64,000 bases of DNA from Pyrenula massariospora (taxonomy: Eukaryota > Ascomycota > Eurotiomycetes > Pyrenulales > Pyrenulaceae): positions 2,728,001 to 2,792,000 of the forward strand of contig JAGFMI010000002.1 in the NCBI GenBank assembly GCA_021030905.1, given 5' to 3'. Both the position numbers and the translations under genes were made by a program. Shown piece by piece: positions 11,035 through 23,691 of the stretch (position 1 is its first letter; the number at the start of each line of letters is the position of its first letter). The notes beneath the pieces were generated by a model. It searched no databases. It was not told the DNA's origin and saw only the letters and a list, made by a program, of their open reading frames with translations.

Positions 11035-11870
11035 GTTTGTACGCTGGGTAGAATCAGGGTTCCAATATGCTTGCTGGCGAAAGACTTTGTTATAAGTTGT
11101 GATTTCGTGGAAAGGCGTGTCTGTCGCTAGCGGAAGATTGGCTGGCCAATACGATCTCAAAATATTGTGGAGGGCTTGTTGAGGGTTGCGAAAACACAGT
11201 AGAGGCGGTTTTACTTTGAAATTCTTGTAGCCATGCACAAGGCTAGGTGGGTTGAATCTTAATTGCGGCTCGCCAAAGAGAAGTGACCGATTTGAGGCCT
11301 GATATTACTAACTTAGAACGAGAAGGCGTAGCCATAAGGGGGTTTCTTCACACTCTCGTGAACCCGCGTATGGCGGTCGGATAGAAATTTATTTCTTGTC
11401 TCCCTATATAGCATTGTTGTAATCTGTTGTCGACCAGCTATTGACAATCTATGGCAAAGATGGTGAGCCTACGCCTGTCTTGAGGCTATGCAACCACCAT
11501 GTAAAGAGCAAAGACGGCCGCCTCATGCCACACCATATCACAGTCCAGCTTTTCACCAACATTGTCGCATCCATGAGCTGCTTAGCATTCACCTGGAATT
11601 TCGTATCCTGCATAGATCCCCGTTTCACGTCCCTGAGGACTCCTTTGACAAACGCCCATCCAATTCTGCACTACATGTCCGAAAGTTGATGCTTAGCTGC
11701 AAAGGTCGTTAATTTCGCCAAACGTTCCTCGCCAAAATACCACCCGGAACGATTTTGATGCAGGATACCGGTTATCTAGGAGAAACAAGAGCTGTATGAG
11801 AATGCTCGAACCTCACGGTTCCGAGGCTCGTTTGGGTCGCCATGGCTTACAGCGACCGGAAGATGTGGCG
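11035..11870. other. Intergenic
   Basis: This is the promoter side of the oligoribonuclease gene and the 3' flank of the DUF7918 gene. No gene is supported. Confidence 0.5.
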
Positions 11871-13790
11871 TCATAGCTCTTCGTCGTCACCATTCGCCGT
11901 CTCGCTGGCTTTTGCGATTGGACCTCCAAAATGCAGTCGATTTTGAGATGTCGGCTCCCCACCCTCTGTCACGGTCGTCGACGTCTGCTGCTGTTGCTGC
12001 CCGTGCCCCACTGCTCCAAGAATTTCGCCAATAGCACCTGCCATACTGGCAGATGAACTTATTGGCGCATTGAAACGTCGATGAATGTCGCTGCCATCTG
12101 TACCGGGGAGGGAGGAGCGCTGCTTCTTCAACGGGCTGCCGACCACGCCCGGATCTTCGATGGCGCTGTCGACACTTGCACCCGTCTTCAAGCCGGGTAT
12201 GAAAATGCCACCCGTCGCGGGAGGCGTCGTTGAGGGATCTTCGTCATTCAAATCGCCAAGCTTGGGGGTCGAAGTCGTGGATGGTGTCTCTGACTTGGTG
12301 GATTTCCGAGGCTCCTCTGTAGAGGCGTTCAGAGGCTCGGCAGAATGTTGACGTTTCAGCTGAAGCTAGATCAGTAATAGTGTACAAGAATCGAAGGATT
12401 TGCATACCTTGATCTGTCTCACGCCCTCTGTCAGTTGACCGGTCTTCTCAGCGTCCTCGGGCGAAGGTGATCGGTAGTCATCCTTTGCGTCCACATCCTC
12501 CATCCTGAAGGCGGGCAGCGCCCGGTCTTCGTCGCTGTCGCTGTCATCCATTTCATCCTCATTGCCGTCCTTTTTGCCATTCTTTTGGGGTTTGGATCGC
12601 GCGTCTCGATCACGGAATTGGGAAAAGCCGACGGTGCCGGATTTTTTTAATGGACCCAAAGTGGCGAAGCTATCCTGGATACTTCGCCGTTTCGCAGAGC
12701 TCGGTGTTTTCTCTGATCTTGGCGGCTGGAGGATGCCCATCTTTTGAAGTTGTCGTTCTCCGCGGTAGAAAAAGGTAAACACTGCGTAAGGTTTGTCTGT
12801 GGCGTCGATACCGGTCACCGTCTGAGTGCTGATGGATCGTGGATCCAGCGATTTGGGTTGTGCAAAACTCGTCGTGTGGTCTGCGTCTGCGCCGCCCATT
12901 TCGGAATTGGAATTTCGCGATTCCTCGTCGTCATCGTGTGCGTCGAACTGCGGTGAGTACTCACCACGCTTGATCTCACCGGACGCAATCACCCGGAAAA
13001 GCGCGACTTTGATCTGTCCCGCTGCCTCTGGGATTGGATCGTCGTCGTCCGACTCCGAGCTCCCAAGCGAAAACGCCTCATTGTCCGACACGTCTTCCAC
13101 CGGTGACGATGCATCGGCTCCATACCGCAACACCTTCTTCTTCTCCCTGGTGCCATTCATGGCCTCGTCGTCACTCCCGGCTTCTCGTTTAATCCGCCGT
13201 CGCTCCATCTTTTGACGTCTCCGCTCGATCTGGGCCGCGGCATCCTTGCCCTCGAGATCCAAACCATTCAGCCATCGCTCCAGGCCGACTTCGCGGAAGA
13301 GAAATTCCCGCTCTGCGAGGCCACCGCCTTCAGACTCGGGGACACCAACCCATCGAGAGTTGACCCACGTCTCTTCTCCTCGCCGAAGCAATGTAGCCAC
13401 CTCCTCTTTCGTCCGGCCATCGAAATAGATGTAGGCCGCGATCGTTTCGTTCGCTGAGGTGGTCAGTGGTATGTAGGGTCCAACTGCGGCATTATACGTC
13501 CCTCTCTCCCCCAGGCCCGGCAGTGTACCGACAATCTTGCCTTGCGGGTATGGCTGTTCTTTTGTGGATTTTGGGGCGGAGTATGGGACTTCCATGCCAG
13601 GAGTGAGCAACGTTATCGAGATGGCGAAAGTTGACTGCTCGGGTTTTCCCGACGCATCTGTGGTTCGTGGAGGAGGTACAGGGATATAGGACGAGATGCG
13701 AGAAAATTTGGATTGGCGTTGCACAGAGTACTCAGGGATCGGCCCATTTGGTGTATGGATGCTGACGGCGAGGCCTTTGAAGCAAGGCAT
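11871..13790 (-). CDS. DUF7918-type conserved fungal protein
   Basis: Two exons, 13790-12408 and 12365-11871, with a 42-nt intron, encode about 625 residues. A second acceptor six bases later would remove two codons. The N-terminal 200 residues start MPCFKGLAVSIHTPNGPIPE and continue with YIPVPPP, AAYIYFDGRTKEEVATLLRRGEE and VGLERWLNG. This matches a conserved globular domain of unknown function seen in many filamentous fungi. After it come acidic, serine-rich and lysine-rich segments and a patch AVFTFFYRGERQLQKMGIL. A long low-complexity C-terminus with a QQQQQ run follows. The composition suggests a nuclear or signalling protein, but the sequence shows no catalytic motif. The molecular function is unknown. 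Confidence 0.8.
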
Positions 13791-14484
13791 GTTTGATAAT
13801 AAAGGTAGTACTGGAGGTAGAGTGTAGATTTTATTGCTGGGATCGGACCGTTCTCAGCAGACAGGCTCTTCGCCCCCCCGTAAATAGCAAATGACCCTAC
13901 TGCCACAGGATGTCGAGATCAGGCAGAAAGATCTCCTTGGCTTGAGCATCTGATTGCTGTGGACCCTCACGGCAAATCACCTAGCAAAGAGACACTACCG
14001 GTGGTTGCTTGTAGGGTAGTCTGGATGGTTGTGAGCTCAGGCGGAGAAGGTCAAGGAAGGTCACGTTCGACCGTCACCGGAGGTATCGCGAGTTGGGCGG
14101 CTCAGTACACCCGCGACCAAATGGCACCGAGAGCCATGCGAGCTATCGTTGACCAAGTTATTCCCGCAAGCAAGATCGTGATTGCAAAAAGTCGGTGTTT
14201 TTGAGGAGCTATGGCGGCCGTCCAGCAACTCTCTACCTATCCTCAAAAGGTTAAGACCCACCGGCTTCTCCACATTACTGGTCCAAGCTGCAGCATCGTC
14301 AACATATCAGAAGGGGAAAGATGCCAGCGTCTGCAGGGATTGCATTATCTAGGTATCTTTGATCAAGCTGCAAATTATGCTAAACGACCGACTACGGCTA
14401 ATGTGTCACTATAGTGATCCATCCATCCCTCACCATCATGGGTATCATCGCCCTCAAACATCCTCACGAGACTATACGACACAT
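13791..14484. other. Intergenic
   Basis: This is the promoter side of the DUF7918 gene and the 3' flank of the sugar porter gene. No gene seen. Confidence 0.5.
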
Positions 14485-16750
14485 CTAGAATTTGTCTGCC
14501 AGCTTTCCAACGACACTCTTCTTCCTGCCTGATCCTGCGGCGACACTCTGCCTCCGGATTTGATCTCTCATGTCGTCGTCATCGGCCAGGTGACCTTCGA
14601 AATGGTACAGAGGTTCGAGGCGAAGAGACTTTTGCCGGAAGACGTAGCGTTTGAACCAGTAGGGTAGAGCCTTGGTAATCTGATACCTCATGTGGGTTCT
14701 GGTCGGCACGGCGAAGACGTAGTCGAGCTCCTCCAAAGTACGCTGCTTCGTCTCTGGAAGCCAGAGGAAGATCATCACCAATGCCGAGACGTTGAGGAAT
14801 GCGTAGAATCCGAAAGCGCCCTGAGGAGACATGGCCGCAAGCATACGAGGGAACGTGATGGACAGCGTGGCAGCCCAGAAGAGACAAGTGGCGACGGCCC
14901 AGGCCATACCGACCTCTGAAAGAAAATGTCAGCGTTATTTGGCAACGAGGAAAGAAGAGAGTGCATACCGCGGTGGGAAAGTGGAAAGACTTCGGCGGAA
15001 TAGGTGAAGGGAACGGGGCCTTCGCCCGGGGAGTAGAAGGCGGCAAAGAGGTAGATGAAGAGAGCGATCATGCCCAGATGCGCCTTGTTGGACTCTGGAA
15101 TCCAGAAACAGAAACCGGCGGCCAGCAAGGTCCAGGCCATGTTGGGGAATGTGAACAGCAGCAAAGCGCGGCGTCCAAAGGTATCAATCGTCCAGATCGC
15201 GGGCCATGCAAAAACGAAGTTGACGAGACCGAAACCCCATGACGCGAGCAGCGAGTTGGTGGTCGAGGCACCAGCCTCAGAGAAGACGGTGGACGAGTAG
15301 AAGGCGATGATGTTGATGCCGCACATCTGCTGGGCAATCATGACCGTAAAAGAAGCCAGTGTGGCCCGGCGTACACGGGGGATGGTGAAGAGCTCGATAA
15401 AGCGCGAGAGGTAATTACTCTTGCCGATAATGTCGGCTTCAACCTGAAGTTGCGCGTAGATGTAAAACAGATCACGGGCGGCTTGGAGCGGCGTGTTGCG
15501 GAGACGCAGCAACGATTTGTAGGCTTTTCCGTAACGACCCTTTTTGATGTACCAACGAGGGCTCTCCGGGCAGAAATAGACTCCGGCCCAAAGAGGAACG
15601 GCTGGGATAAAGGCAGAGCCGAACTGAAGCCTCCACGAGATATCGCCGGTGTCCTTCACCGCGAGGTTGGCGCAGAACCCGAGAAAGATACCAAACGCCG
15701 TCCACATCTGCCAGCACATGACGAGACCGCCACGGACAGATGCTGGCGCGTTTTCCGCACAGAAGATCGGGACAGTGGAGGCCTTGGAGCCCATGCCAAT
15801 TCCAAGCAACAAACGGGTGATGAACAGCTGATACCAGTTCTGCGTGACGGCCGACCCAATGACGGACAAGCAGCAGAATGCGGCAGAAAAGAAGATGGTG
15901 CCCCGTCGGCCAAAGTAGTTGTTCAGGGGGTCAGATAGCCAGCAGCCACTGCCTCCGTCAGTCTTCCACAATTGACAAAGAGTGTGGGGAGGGAGCTCAC
16001 AGAAAGGCAGAGGCAATGTACGGTCCAGCGTTGATCAGCCCGACAAGCCATTGATTCTTTTCAGCGTCTGGGTTCGGAGTCTTGCCGTCCGCGAGCGTCT
16101 TTGAGTCGGAAATACCAAAGGCATCCGGGAAGGACAAATTGGCGCCGTTGGAACCCGTTTGATCCCAGCCCCTAGGAAGTGTGAGCCCTTCCAACGACGA
16201 TCTGGAGAGTATTGCCTACTGCACCGCTGCACCAATTGAGCAGAGGATGATGGTGAAGAAGAGCGCCTTGGGCTGCCTCCACTTGTGCAAGACTTCATTG
16301 CGGATGGCTTCAATCTCATAAGGCTCCATACCCTCAACGGACTCGAAGGCCGGCGGGTCTTTGGCGATGAGCGCGCCTTTGATGAGGAGCGGAGTGATGT
16401 CGGCCAGATCGTTGGCCTTGGCAAACTCCTCCACGTCGCGAACGATGGTTGCCTTGGGAAGCTCGGCAAGAGGGTTTTTGATCCTGCAGGGCGTTAATTA
16501 TCCGGATGTCGTTCCTACGGACGACGTACTTGGCCGAGACATTGCTGTTGAGATTGACTTTTTCCACATGGCCCTCCTCTGCGTAGGCGGCCTTTTCGTC
16601 GGTCTTCTCGTTATCGCTACTGGATGGAGAACTGAGACGGCTGCTTGTTAGCTAGCTGTCTGGGGATCGATCAAGTTTCACCTACTGCTCTCTGTCTACG
16701 GCCTGTACTGGAGGGGCTGAGCCGTCCTTGGGGTCAATGGAGTCCGCCAT
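14485..16750 (-). CDS. MFS sugar/polyol porter with long N-terminal domain
   Basis: Six exons: 16750-16686, 16631-16530, 16483-16220, 16171-16001, 15948-14969 and 14915-14485. The five introns of 46-54 nt have consistent phases, giving 670 residues. Exon 2 has an alternative in-frame acceptor nine bases earlier (16640). Sugar-porter hallmarks are [10 protein letters not shown] after TM2, [18 protein letters not shown] after TM6, [14 protein letters not shown] in TM7, and [16 protein letters not shown] after TM12. The 140-residue hydrophilic N-terminus (contains [20 protein letters not shown]) is longer than in ordinary hexose transporters and recalls inositol/polyol-type fungal porters. It should act at the plasma membrane as a proton symporter. 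The substrate is unknown. The first exons are short and easily missed. Confidence 0.88.
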
Positions 16751-17095
16751 CTTGAGAATGTGAAGCTCTCCCGGACAAGAATGTTCAGACCGAATCGAGA
16801 GTGTGTTGACGGGAAATGAAGACGCAAGCGTCCAGGATGGGGAGGGGGGAGCGACATGAGATATATTATCGCAGGAGGGATAATGCACACTAAGGCAAGC
16901 TAGAGCGGGCAGTTTTAGCAGCGTGTTGGACAGGTCGGCCGCCTTCTACTTGAAGGGGGGGGAGGGAGAGCTCGCCAACCGTTGTTCTTGGTCCTTTAGG
17001 CGCACCTGAACGAGAGTCTTCTCTCCCGCACAACAGAGGATCGCGGGACCCCAGATGGACCGCAGCCGCTAGGCCTGCAAACGGGGACGGCGCGG
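16751..17095. other. Promoter side of the sugar porter
   Basis: Upstream of the sugar porter start (minus strand). No gene is recognised. Confidence 0.4.
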
Positions 17096-17938
17096 TCAAG
17101 GCCACGGCGCGTGATTCGGCGGCTGAAGGGGGTGCGGAGGCGGGCATTGAGGGGGGCCGAGGGGGGCCGCTGCTCCTCCTCTAAGCTGCTCCAATTCCTC
17201 CACCATCGCGTCCATCGCTGCAAAATTATCCACCAGCACACCCAATCGCCGAGCTCGCACAGCTAAACCCTGGTGATGCCCAGACACCAGATTCAGCGCC
17301 CCCCCGGTGGGCATTCGAGAATGGAAACTATCTGCACCTTGTTGTTGGAGTCGGGTGGCGCGATTTTTAGAGAAGCGCTGATAGCCTGATGATACGCAGG
17401 TGGCTTTTCTGAACAGCGGATCATCACCAACGTGTTTCGACATATGCACATTAATCAACGTGTGTGAGACTGTTCCTGCACGTTGGAGAGATAGGACAAT
17501 CCGGCCGTTCATCATTATGCCACATCCTCCTCCCATGGCCTTGGGATCTTGGTCAATGGTTGCGATGCCAATAAGTGCTTAGAAATTGCTTGCCTCGCGG
17601 ACCCGGCTTGGACTCTGGGGAAACGCTAGAAAATCCAAGACGCTAGCTTCTTGAAAGCCTCGTAAAAAGCAACTCCACGTCTTAGTCAAACGAGCGAGCT
17701 TCTTCATCATCATCTTACTATCGAGCATTGGGATAATGTCCTTACCTACAACCACACTCAATGTCTGGCAGACCGTCATCAGCATTGCTATTAGCGGTGT
17801 GAGGGCGGCGAACAGACGCGCTGCCTCTTCAGAATTTGTCGAAGCACCTATGCTTAAGCGACTCGGTGACAAAGTGCCTTGGCCTTGATACCTTGACTTA
17901 AAAAAGACACACCGTATCATATTCTGCACTTCTGCCAA
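17096..17938 (-). pseudogene. Coding-like tract, probably a decayed gene (3' part)
   Basis: On the minus strand a long frame reads protein-like, for example IDQDPKAMGGGCGIMMNGR, VGDDPLFRKATCVSSGY and LGVLVDNFAAMDAMVEELEQ. It is continuous in frame with an upstream 120-residue stretch beginning MAEVQNMIRCVFF, apart from an interruption. Residue use and the amphipathic, leucine-patterned end look like the C-terminus of a real protein. I do not recognise the family. Either an unseen small intron bridges the interruption or the gene is decayed. The tract lies just upstream of the sugar porter gene, on the same strand. Confidence 0.35.
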
Positions 17939-17971
17939 AACGACCCTAAGGCTAGACTTTCCTGTCTGGCT

Positions 17972-19068
17972 CTAGATGCGCCAGGCCCCTGGTCCCGTGA
18001 AACTTCCAGGGGTGCAAAACGTGGCAAGGCACGCTTTGTCGGGTACAGAAGAGAGACGCAGGTCAGCCCGCTTCTTGAGATAGAGTGCAAAAGCCGGGAG
18101 CGTGATATTTGAAGCATCCCAAGCCTTGTAGTGAACGTATTCCCCAGCCTCAACCGGCGTTGGAGGAGGCAACTTGTTTGGCACAGGTTCCACCGCCTTG
18201 GCCAGGCCGTGATGTCCGGCGAGTTCCACTTAGATTCGTAGCACCTCACGCCATCTCTGGACGTATCCACCCAGCGCCACTGGTCTTGTCCCGACGTAGT
18301 TCTGGCCAGATGCGACCTGCGGTTGTCACGAGACCGCATGAGCGTTGCAGGATTGCGCGTAGAATCGGGCTGTCGTTCTCAGGCTTCCCGTGCCACCATG
18401 GCGGGCCTTTCAGCCATCCCAAAGTGGTACATTGGTACGCATCGAGGACTGGTCGGCTTATGGGATTCGGCCTTTAGCTGCATCCGGATCCTGGTTGGCT
18501 GATGCGGCTCGACTCTTGTTACAGATGCCATCCTGGTGGTCGACGCTGACCGGCATAATGTCCTGCGGAGTGCCCGTCATCTGCGACCCATTGCATTTGA
18601 GGTATTTTGTCTTGATCTGAAGGAATGTCTCGCGGGTTAAGATCACGGCGGTCGTGGTAGAGTTTGCTCAGGACAACCTTCGTCCATGACTCGTCGAGTC
18701 GTTTGGCTTACTTATCGTCGATCACGAGGGGAAGGTGTCACAATCCTCCCAGATCATGCGGAGACCAGCTGAGATCTGACAGCCGGGAGTCCTGACTAGG
18801 AAGAGGATCGAGTATCCACAATCCTCACGTTCATTTGCAGTGAGCAGACTCGCTCTGGGCAGATTAAGGTGGCTTGAGGGATTCGATTTGGACCAAGTGG
18901 TGGAGATAAGGTTGCCATCCTCTTCGGAGCATAGTTGGAAAGGCTGCGACACTTTGCAAGGCTGATAGAGCCTACAGTCTCAGGAGCGTAGGATTGCGTG
19001 GTTGTTTGTAAAAGGTCTTGCCTTACAGTAGCCTCGAGCAAGGCGGCCGTGACGCGCTCCCCAGGCAT
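17972..19068 (-). pseudogene. Coding-like tract, probably the 5' part of the same decayed gene
   Basis: Several minus-strand segments look translated but lie in different frames separated by stops. One reads VEAGEYVHYKAWDASNITLP and continues to LATFCTPGSFTGPGAW. Another contains ILTRETFLQIKTKYLKCNGS. A third contains REDCGYSILFLVRTPGCQIS followed by GLRMIWEDCDTFPSVIDD. A fourth, with a good ATG at 19068, starts MPGERVTAALLEATVRQDLL. Their order and common strand suggest one gene running from about 19068 down to 17096. No consistent set of introns joined them in my hands, so decay is the simpler reading. The family is not recognised. Confidence 0.3.
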
Positions 19069-19429
19069 CTTGCAAGGCTGAAGACGCAGTTACATAAAAC
19101 TTGACCTTGACTCGAGTGGATACATGTGTAACATACGAACATCCATCCTTGGCTCATTCAACAGGATCTGTCACCCTATAATCGAGGCTGGGTTGCAGAA
19201 GTATGGATTGGCCACGGCTTCTACTACCCAGCCTCAAATGTAGATACGCTGCCTTTCGAAAAGTCAACTACAGGTCCATGAAGGTAACACAAGCCGCTTG
19301 ATGTGGTATCTACCTATGCAACTTCTATCCAAGTCTGCAAGTTATGACGCTAAACATGCCGTATGTCTGCAATGGAAAGATCCTGGGTTGGGCGACAGAT
19401 AATCACGACCCACCTGAAAGATGGAACAG
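19069..19429. other. Intergenic
   Basis: Between the relic tract and the stop of the DHA1 transporter gene. Nothing recognised. Confidence 0.4.
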
Positions 19430-21087
19430 CTAAGATTTTGTCCGCGAAGCTGTTAGCGCGTTAACTTCTTGAGTTGGTCGTTGTTCTTCCCTCGCCAGTT
19501 TCTTCGCTCGCTTCTTCTGGTCAACGCGGTCCCTCCATCCCTCCCCAAATGCAATGGTCAAGATCAGTAGACCAGCACTGAAAGTCAGAAATGTCGCACT
19601 AATGGTTGAAAACCAACCGACGCCAATCACTTCGACTGCTGGCAATACCACGGCGCTACCCGCGGCTGCAAAAAAGTACCTCGCCATGTAGTTGGAGGCC
19701 ACCACTTCTGCACTGCGGCCTTTGGATTGCATGACATCGACACAGTACGTATTGAGGGAGGGAAAACAGAAAAGTTGCGCCACGCCTTGGCAAAACATGG
19801 CGATGACAGGGACCGGCACGCCTCCGACGGCCCTTTCAACAGTCCATCCGTATATCAACATACATCCCGGGATGACGCACCCAAGGGAAGTGACGCAGCT
19901 CCTAAGTCGATCCTCGGGGACACGTCTGCCCTTTTTTCTTATCCATTTTTTGACATGGTGATCAGCCCACCGTCCACCACCCATTGTCCCAACGAGGTAG
20001 CCGCATCCAGGAGCGATGTAGAACAGTCCTGATTGAATGGGCGAAGAGAGGTGGAACCGTGGGTTCAATACGTATCGGATCGGTGTGAGCAGACTGTACA
20101 TGTTCCAGACCAGAGAGGATGAGGCCACAGCTGCAAACAGGATGTTGGGGTATTCGATGAGCAGGAACGCAATGCGGACAGGATTGATCCACTGCCAGAT
20201 CTGTCGTAATCTTTGATACCGGCTGAGTCCTTGCAGGTCTTCGGATCGCTTTTGCGGTATCGTTTCAGGCAGGAGAGCAACGATCAACGATGTGGCAAGT
20301 CCCGCCAATGCGGATTGGAGCCAAAAGATATCTCGCCAGCTCTTGAATGTGACAATCACACCACCAAGGAATGGACCGAAAGCGGGACCGATGAGAGTTC
20401 CCGACATGAACCATCCGAGAGCCGTGGCTCGCTCGGTCGGTGTATAAATGTCACCAAGAACCGCGGTACCGACAGTCAAGAACGTGGTTCCAAAAAAGGC
20501 CGTGAGAATCCGAAAGATAAAGTACGACACAAGATGAGGCGCCAGCGCAGTTCCTATAGAGAATGCTGTGAATAGCGTTGAGCAAATCAAGCAAATCTGT
20601 TTCCGTTCTTAGTGGACAATTCGACTTGATAGGCATCACAGAGATTGCGTACCCCACGTCTCCCATACACTTGCGAAAGTGGCCCCCAAACGCAGGGCGA
20701 CAATCCCATGAAGAGCATATACAACGCATTGCTGAGGTTGACGATCGAGCCGGTCGAGTGATATTCCTCGGCAACTTCGGGTATGGCAGATAAGATCGAC
20801 GTGGATGATACAGGGGCAAGGAAGCTGGCTAACGACAGCGTAGCAGTGATCACCACTTTTCGATGAGGAGAGAATCGAGTATATTGAGCTGCATTTGCTT
20901 CCGTGTACTGGCTCACGGTTGGCTGAAGGTCGTGATGGGAGATATGACTTGGGATGTGAGCGAGTTCTGCTGGTTCGTCTTGAGGTCGCCCGGGCTTTTC
21001 GTCATCAACTGCTGGGCCTTTCGACTCGCAACGCTCAATGTCGGCATTGGCCTCGATGTCGTTCCTCGACAGTGTGTTGGCTTTCAT
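19430..21087 (-). CDS. MFS drug:proton antiporter, DHA1 (12-TM) type
   Basis: Two exons: 21087-20653 and 20596-19430, with a 56-nt intron. From the ATG at 21087 (MKANTLSRNDIEANADIE) the protein is 533 residues. The N-terminal 80 residues are cytosolic and acidic. The TM domain starts at KVVITATLSLASFLAPVSST, with a motif A-like VWGPLSQVYGRR at the exon junction, GDIYTPTERATALG, and motif C as SGTLIGPAFGPFLGG. The C-terminus is a basic helix (KKRAKKLAREE). The family (polyamine, quinidine and multidrug exporters) works at the plasma membrane. The substrate is not inferable. The upstream neighbour on the other strand is the OSBP gene. Confidence 0.88.
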
Positions 21088-22182
21088 TATAAGTATGATC
21101 CAGATAGAATGCGCAGTGTTCAATAACCCTTGCGTCCGTGCTTCCTTTTTTTTCGGAAGTCTTCGAGATGAGGACTTGGTTGACTATTGATTTCAGAATT
21201 ATCCAGACTCAGGCAAGTAGTCACTTATATCATTCAAACGCCGCATTTGGAATGCGAGAACGTGCGGCATTTTGACGGTCAAGAGAAATGCCTTTGCCCC
21301 AACAGAACAGGGGCTAGAACTAGTAGCTTGGATCCCAGTGAATGCAGTCGCATTCGTGAATGCACGTCTCCGACTTTCAGTGTGGGGAGAAATTGGAGAA
21401 TTTTTTCAGATATTTTTCTGCCGAATAGCCGACCCTTCGAATATCATCCTCGTGAAGACAGCAACTAGCCGTCGGTTTGTAGCGTCAGTGTAGTCTCTCG
21501 GTATTGCGCTCTGGCCAACGAAGCTGCATCGTGAAATGAAAACTTGTTTGTTTGATACTTCTCAGGCCGACAGCGACGGTCCATCATTTCCGCACGCTGT
21601 GCGCATCCGGCGTTACCTCGACGCCAGACCACTCGACGGCATCGGCTCCCAAGAGAATGGAATTTTGGTAGTGTGAGACGCTATCCATGGCCGCAACCAG
21701 GGCTTGGTCACAAATTTGAATGTGCGAACTTTCTATGACCACAGCGTTGCGGCGTTGCAGCGTTGCAGCGTTGCAGCGTTGCATGCACGCTGGACGAGTG
21801 AATCCATCTTGCAGGCATGAAGCTTGCGTTAAATGCGGTGCATGATGGCGCAATTGACAAGCATTCAACCTGCCCGCAGGCTCATGAGCTTGAGGAGGAT
21901 CAGAGGATGGTCATCATGGGATTGTCGAAGGTGTTGTTCGGTCGGTCTTGAAGCCGTGCCTGATCTTGGCGGCTGACATCACTGCCAAGCCTCCTGCACG
22001 GGTTCCCGTGTTCCTGCCATTCATGACGCGTTCCCGGCGTCGTGGCTTGCATGGCTTGGAGTTCGCGACCGACACAGATACCAAATGCCTGCTCTTATCC
22101 TCCACAGCTTGCCTTGAAAAGCCATCAGTCACCCTCGACCTCTGCCATCGTCTCTAGAACTGCCAATTGCTCTCTTTGAACC
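21088..22182. other. Divergent promoter region between DHA1 and OSBP genes
   Basis: This 1.1 kb region should carry both promoters. No gene is supported. It contains the octamer tandem repeat listed separately. Confidence 0.5.
21744..21783. repeat. Octamer tandem repeat, five copies of gcgttgca/g
   Basis: Five head-to-tail copies of an 8-base unit: gcgttgcg once and then gcgttgca four times, followed by a partial tgc. It lies in the promoter region shared by the DHA1 transporter and OSBP genes. Confidence 0.9.
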
Positions 22183-23572
22183 ATGTCCACCAAGGACGAA
22201 GCTTCTGCAGTTCCCCCGGCGAGTAAAGGTTCCTGGGGCTCGTTTCTAAAGGTGATACCTGCAATACATCTACGAAGAGCACGATCTAACACGAGTGGAT
22301 CAGGGCATTGCTAGCTTCAACGGTGATCTATCCTCATTGACCGCGCCAGCTTTCATTCTATCCACGACCAGTCTGGTCGAATTCTCCGCATACTGGACAG
22401 AACATCCGTCTCTTTTCGTCGCACCTTCTCTTGAGCCTGACCCTGCCAAAAGGGCGCTCCTTGTTCTGAAGTGGTTTCTCAGCACCCTCAAACAGCAATA
22501 CTCAAGCCGGAGTGAGAAACTGGGAAGTGAAAAGAAGCCCCTGAATCCCTTCCTGGGTGAGCTGTTTTTGGGGACATGGCAGGACGACGGCGAGACTGGC
22601 GTGACCCAGCTGGTCTCAGAGCAAGTCTCGCATCATCCGCCCGCAACGGCATATTGTATCTGGAATGATAAGCACGGCGTGCAGGTAAGACATTCCAGCC
22701 CGGTCTCTGGATCAGCCGTGTCTTACGTGGAGCAAGACGGCTAACGTCCACAGCTACAAGGATATAATGCTCAAAAGGCATCATTCTCGCGCACGATAAA
22801 TGTCAAGCAGATTGGCCATGCGCTCCTCACCTTGACACCTCCGAAGGACGGTAGCAAAGACCCACCCCAGCCCGAGACGTACCTCATCACGCTTCCCTCT
22901 CTGCATATCGAGAATTTGATCTACGGCAATCCATTTGTGGAGCTCAACAAGTTCACGCACATTGTATCTTCCACAGGTTACATTGCCAAGATTGATTACT
23001 CCGGCCGGGGATGGCTCTCCGGGAAGAAGAACACGTTCACGGCAAGCCTATGGAAGGAAAATGACGGCGATGAGAAACATCCTCTGTACACTGTCGACGG
23101 TCAGTGGTCGGATAATTTCGTTATGCGAGAAGGCAAGAAGGGAAAAGAGGTTGAAGCATATTCGGCATCTTCTGTCAAGACCAGCCCCCTGACCGTCGCA
23201 CCGGTAGAGGAGCAAGACCCCTTCGAATCCCGGCGGGCATGGGCCAACGTGGCCAAAAATATTGACAAGGGAGACATGGATGCAGTGTCGCATTACAAAT
23301 CTCGTATCGAAAATGCTCAAAGAGAGACACGGAGAAAGGAGAGAGAGGAAGGTCGGGAGTGGAAACGTAGGTTCTTCCATCCGGTCAAAGAAGAAGACGA
23401 GCCGGTTTTTCAGAGACTGGTGAAAACAGCAGGCGGAGCATATGGTGCCGGATGGGGCGGCATCGAGGCCGACAAGACTGGCGGTATCTGGAGATTCAAT
23501 GCAGACGAGGCGAAGGATGCAAAACCGCCTTATCACTCAGAAGGCGCGAACGCGCTCGGTGAAAAGGCTTGA
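22183..23572 (+). CDS. Oxysterol-binding protein, Kes1/Osh4-like
   Basis: Three exons: 22183-22251, 22304-22684 and 22754-23572, with introns of 52 and 69 nt, giving 422 residues. It is a stand-alone ORD domain without a PH or ankyrin part, as in yeast Osh4/Kes1. The lid begins at exon 2 ([19 protein letters not shown]). The family signature [13 protein letters not shown] is intact, with the two histidines that bind PI4[12 protein letters not shown] and [14 protein letters not shown] also match. The basic C-terminal part reads [14 protein letters not shown]. The protein exchanges sterol and PI4P between the ER and late Golgi membranes. The start ([12 protein letters not shown]) is the only ATG in the short first exon. 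Confidence 0.95.
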
Positions 23573-23691
23573 CGTGGGCGATAGAACTCGGCGTCGTAGG
23601 GGCTTGTCACTGGTTGGGTTGGATTTGGTTCTCGGCATGATTCCGACGTGTCTGATAGAGTGTAGGGAGTCTGGTTTGAGAAATGGCGCTG

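Noticed and set aside
10942-11238. Possible N-terminal extension of oligoribonuclease
   Set aside because: The frame is open but has no ATG before 11034, so a longer form is not supported without an unseen exon.
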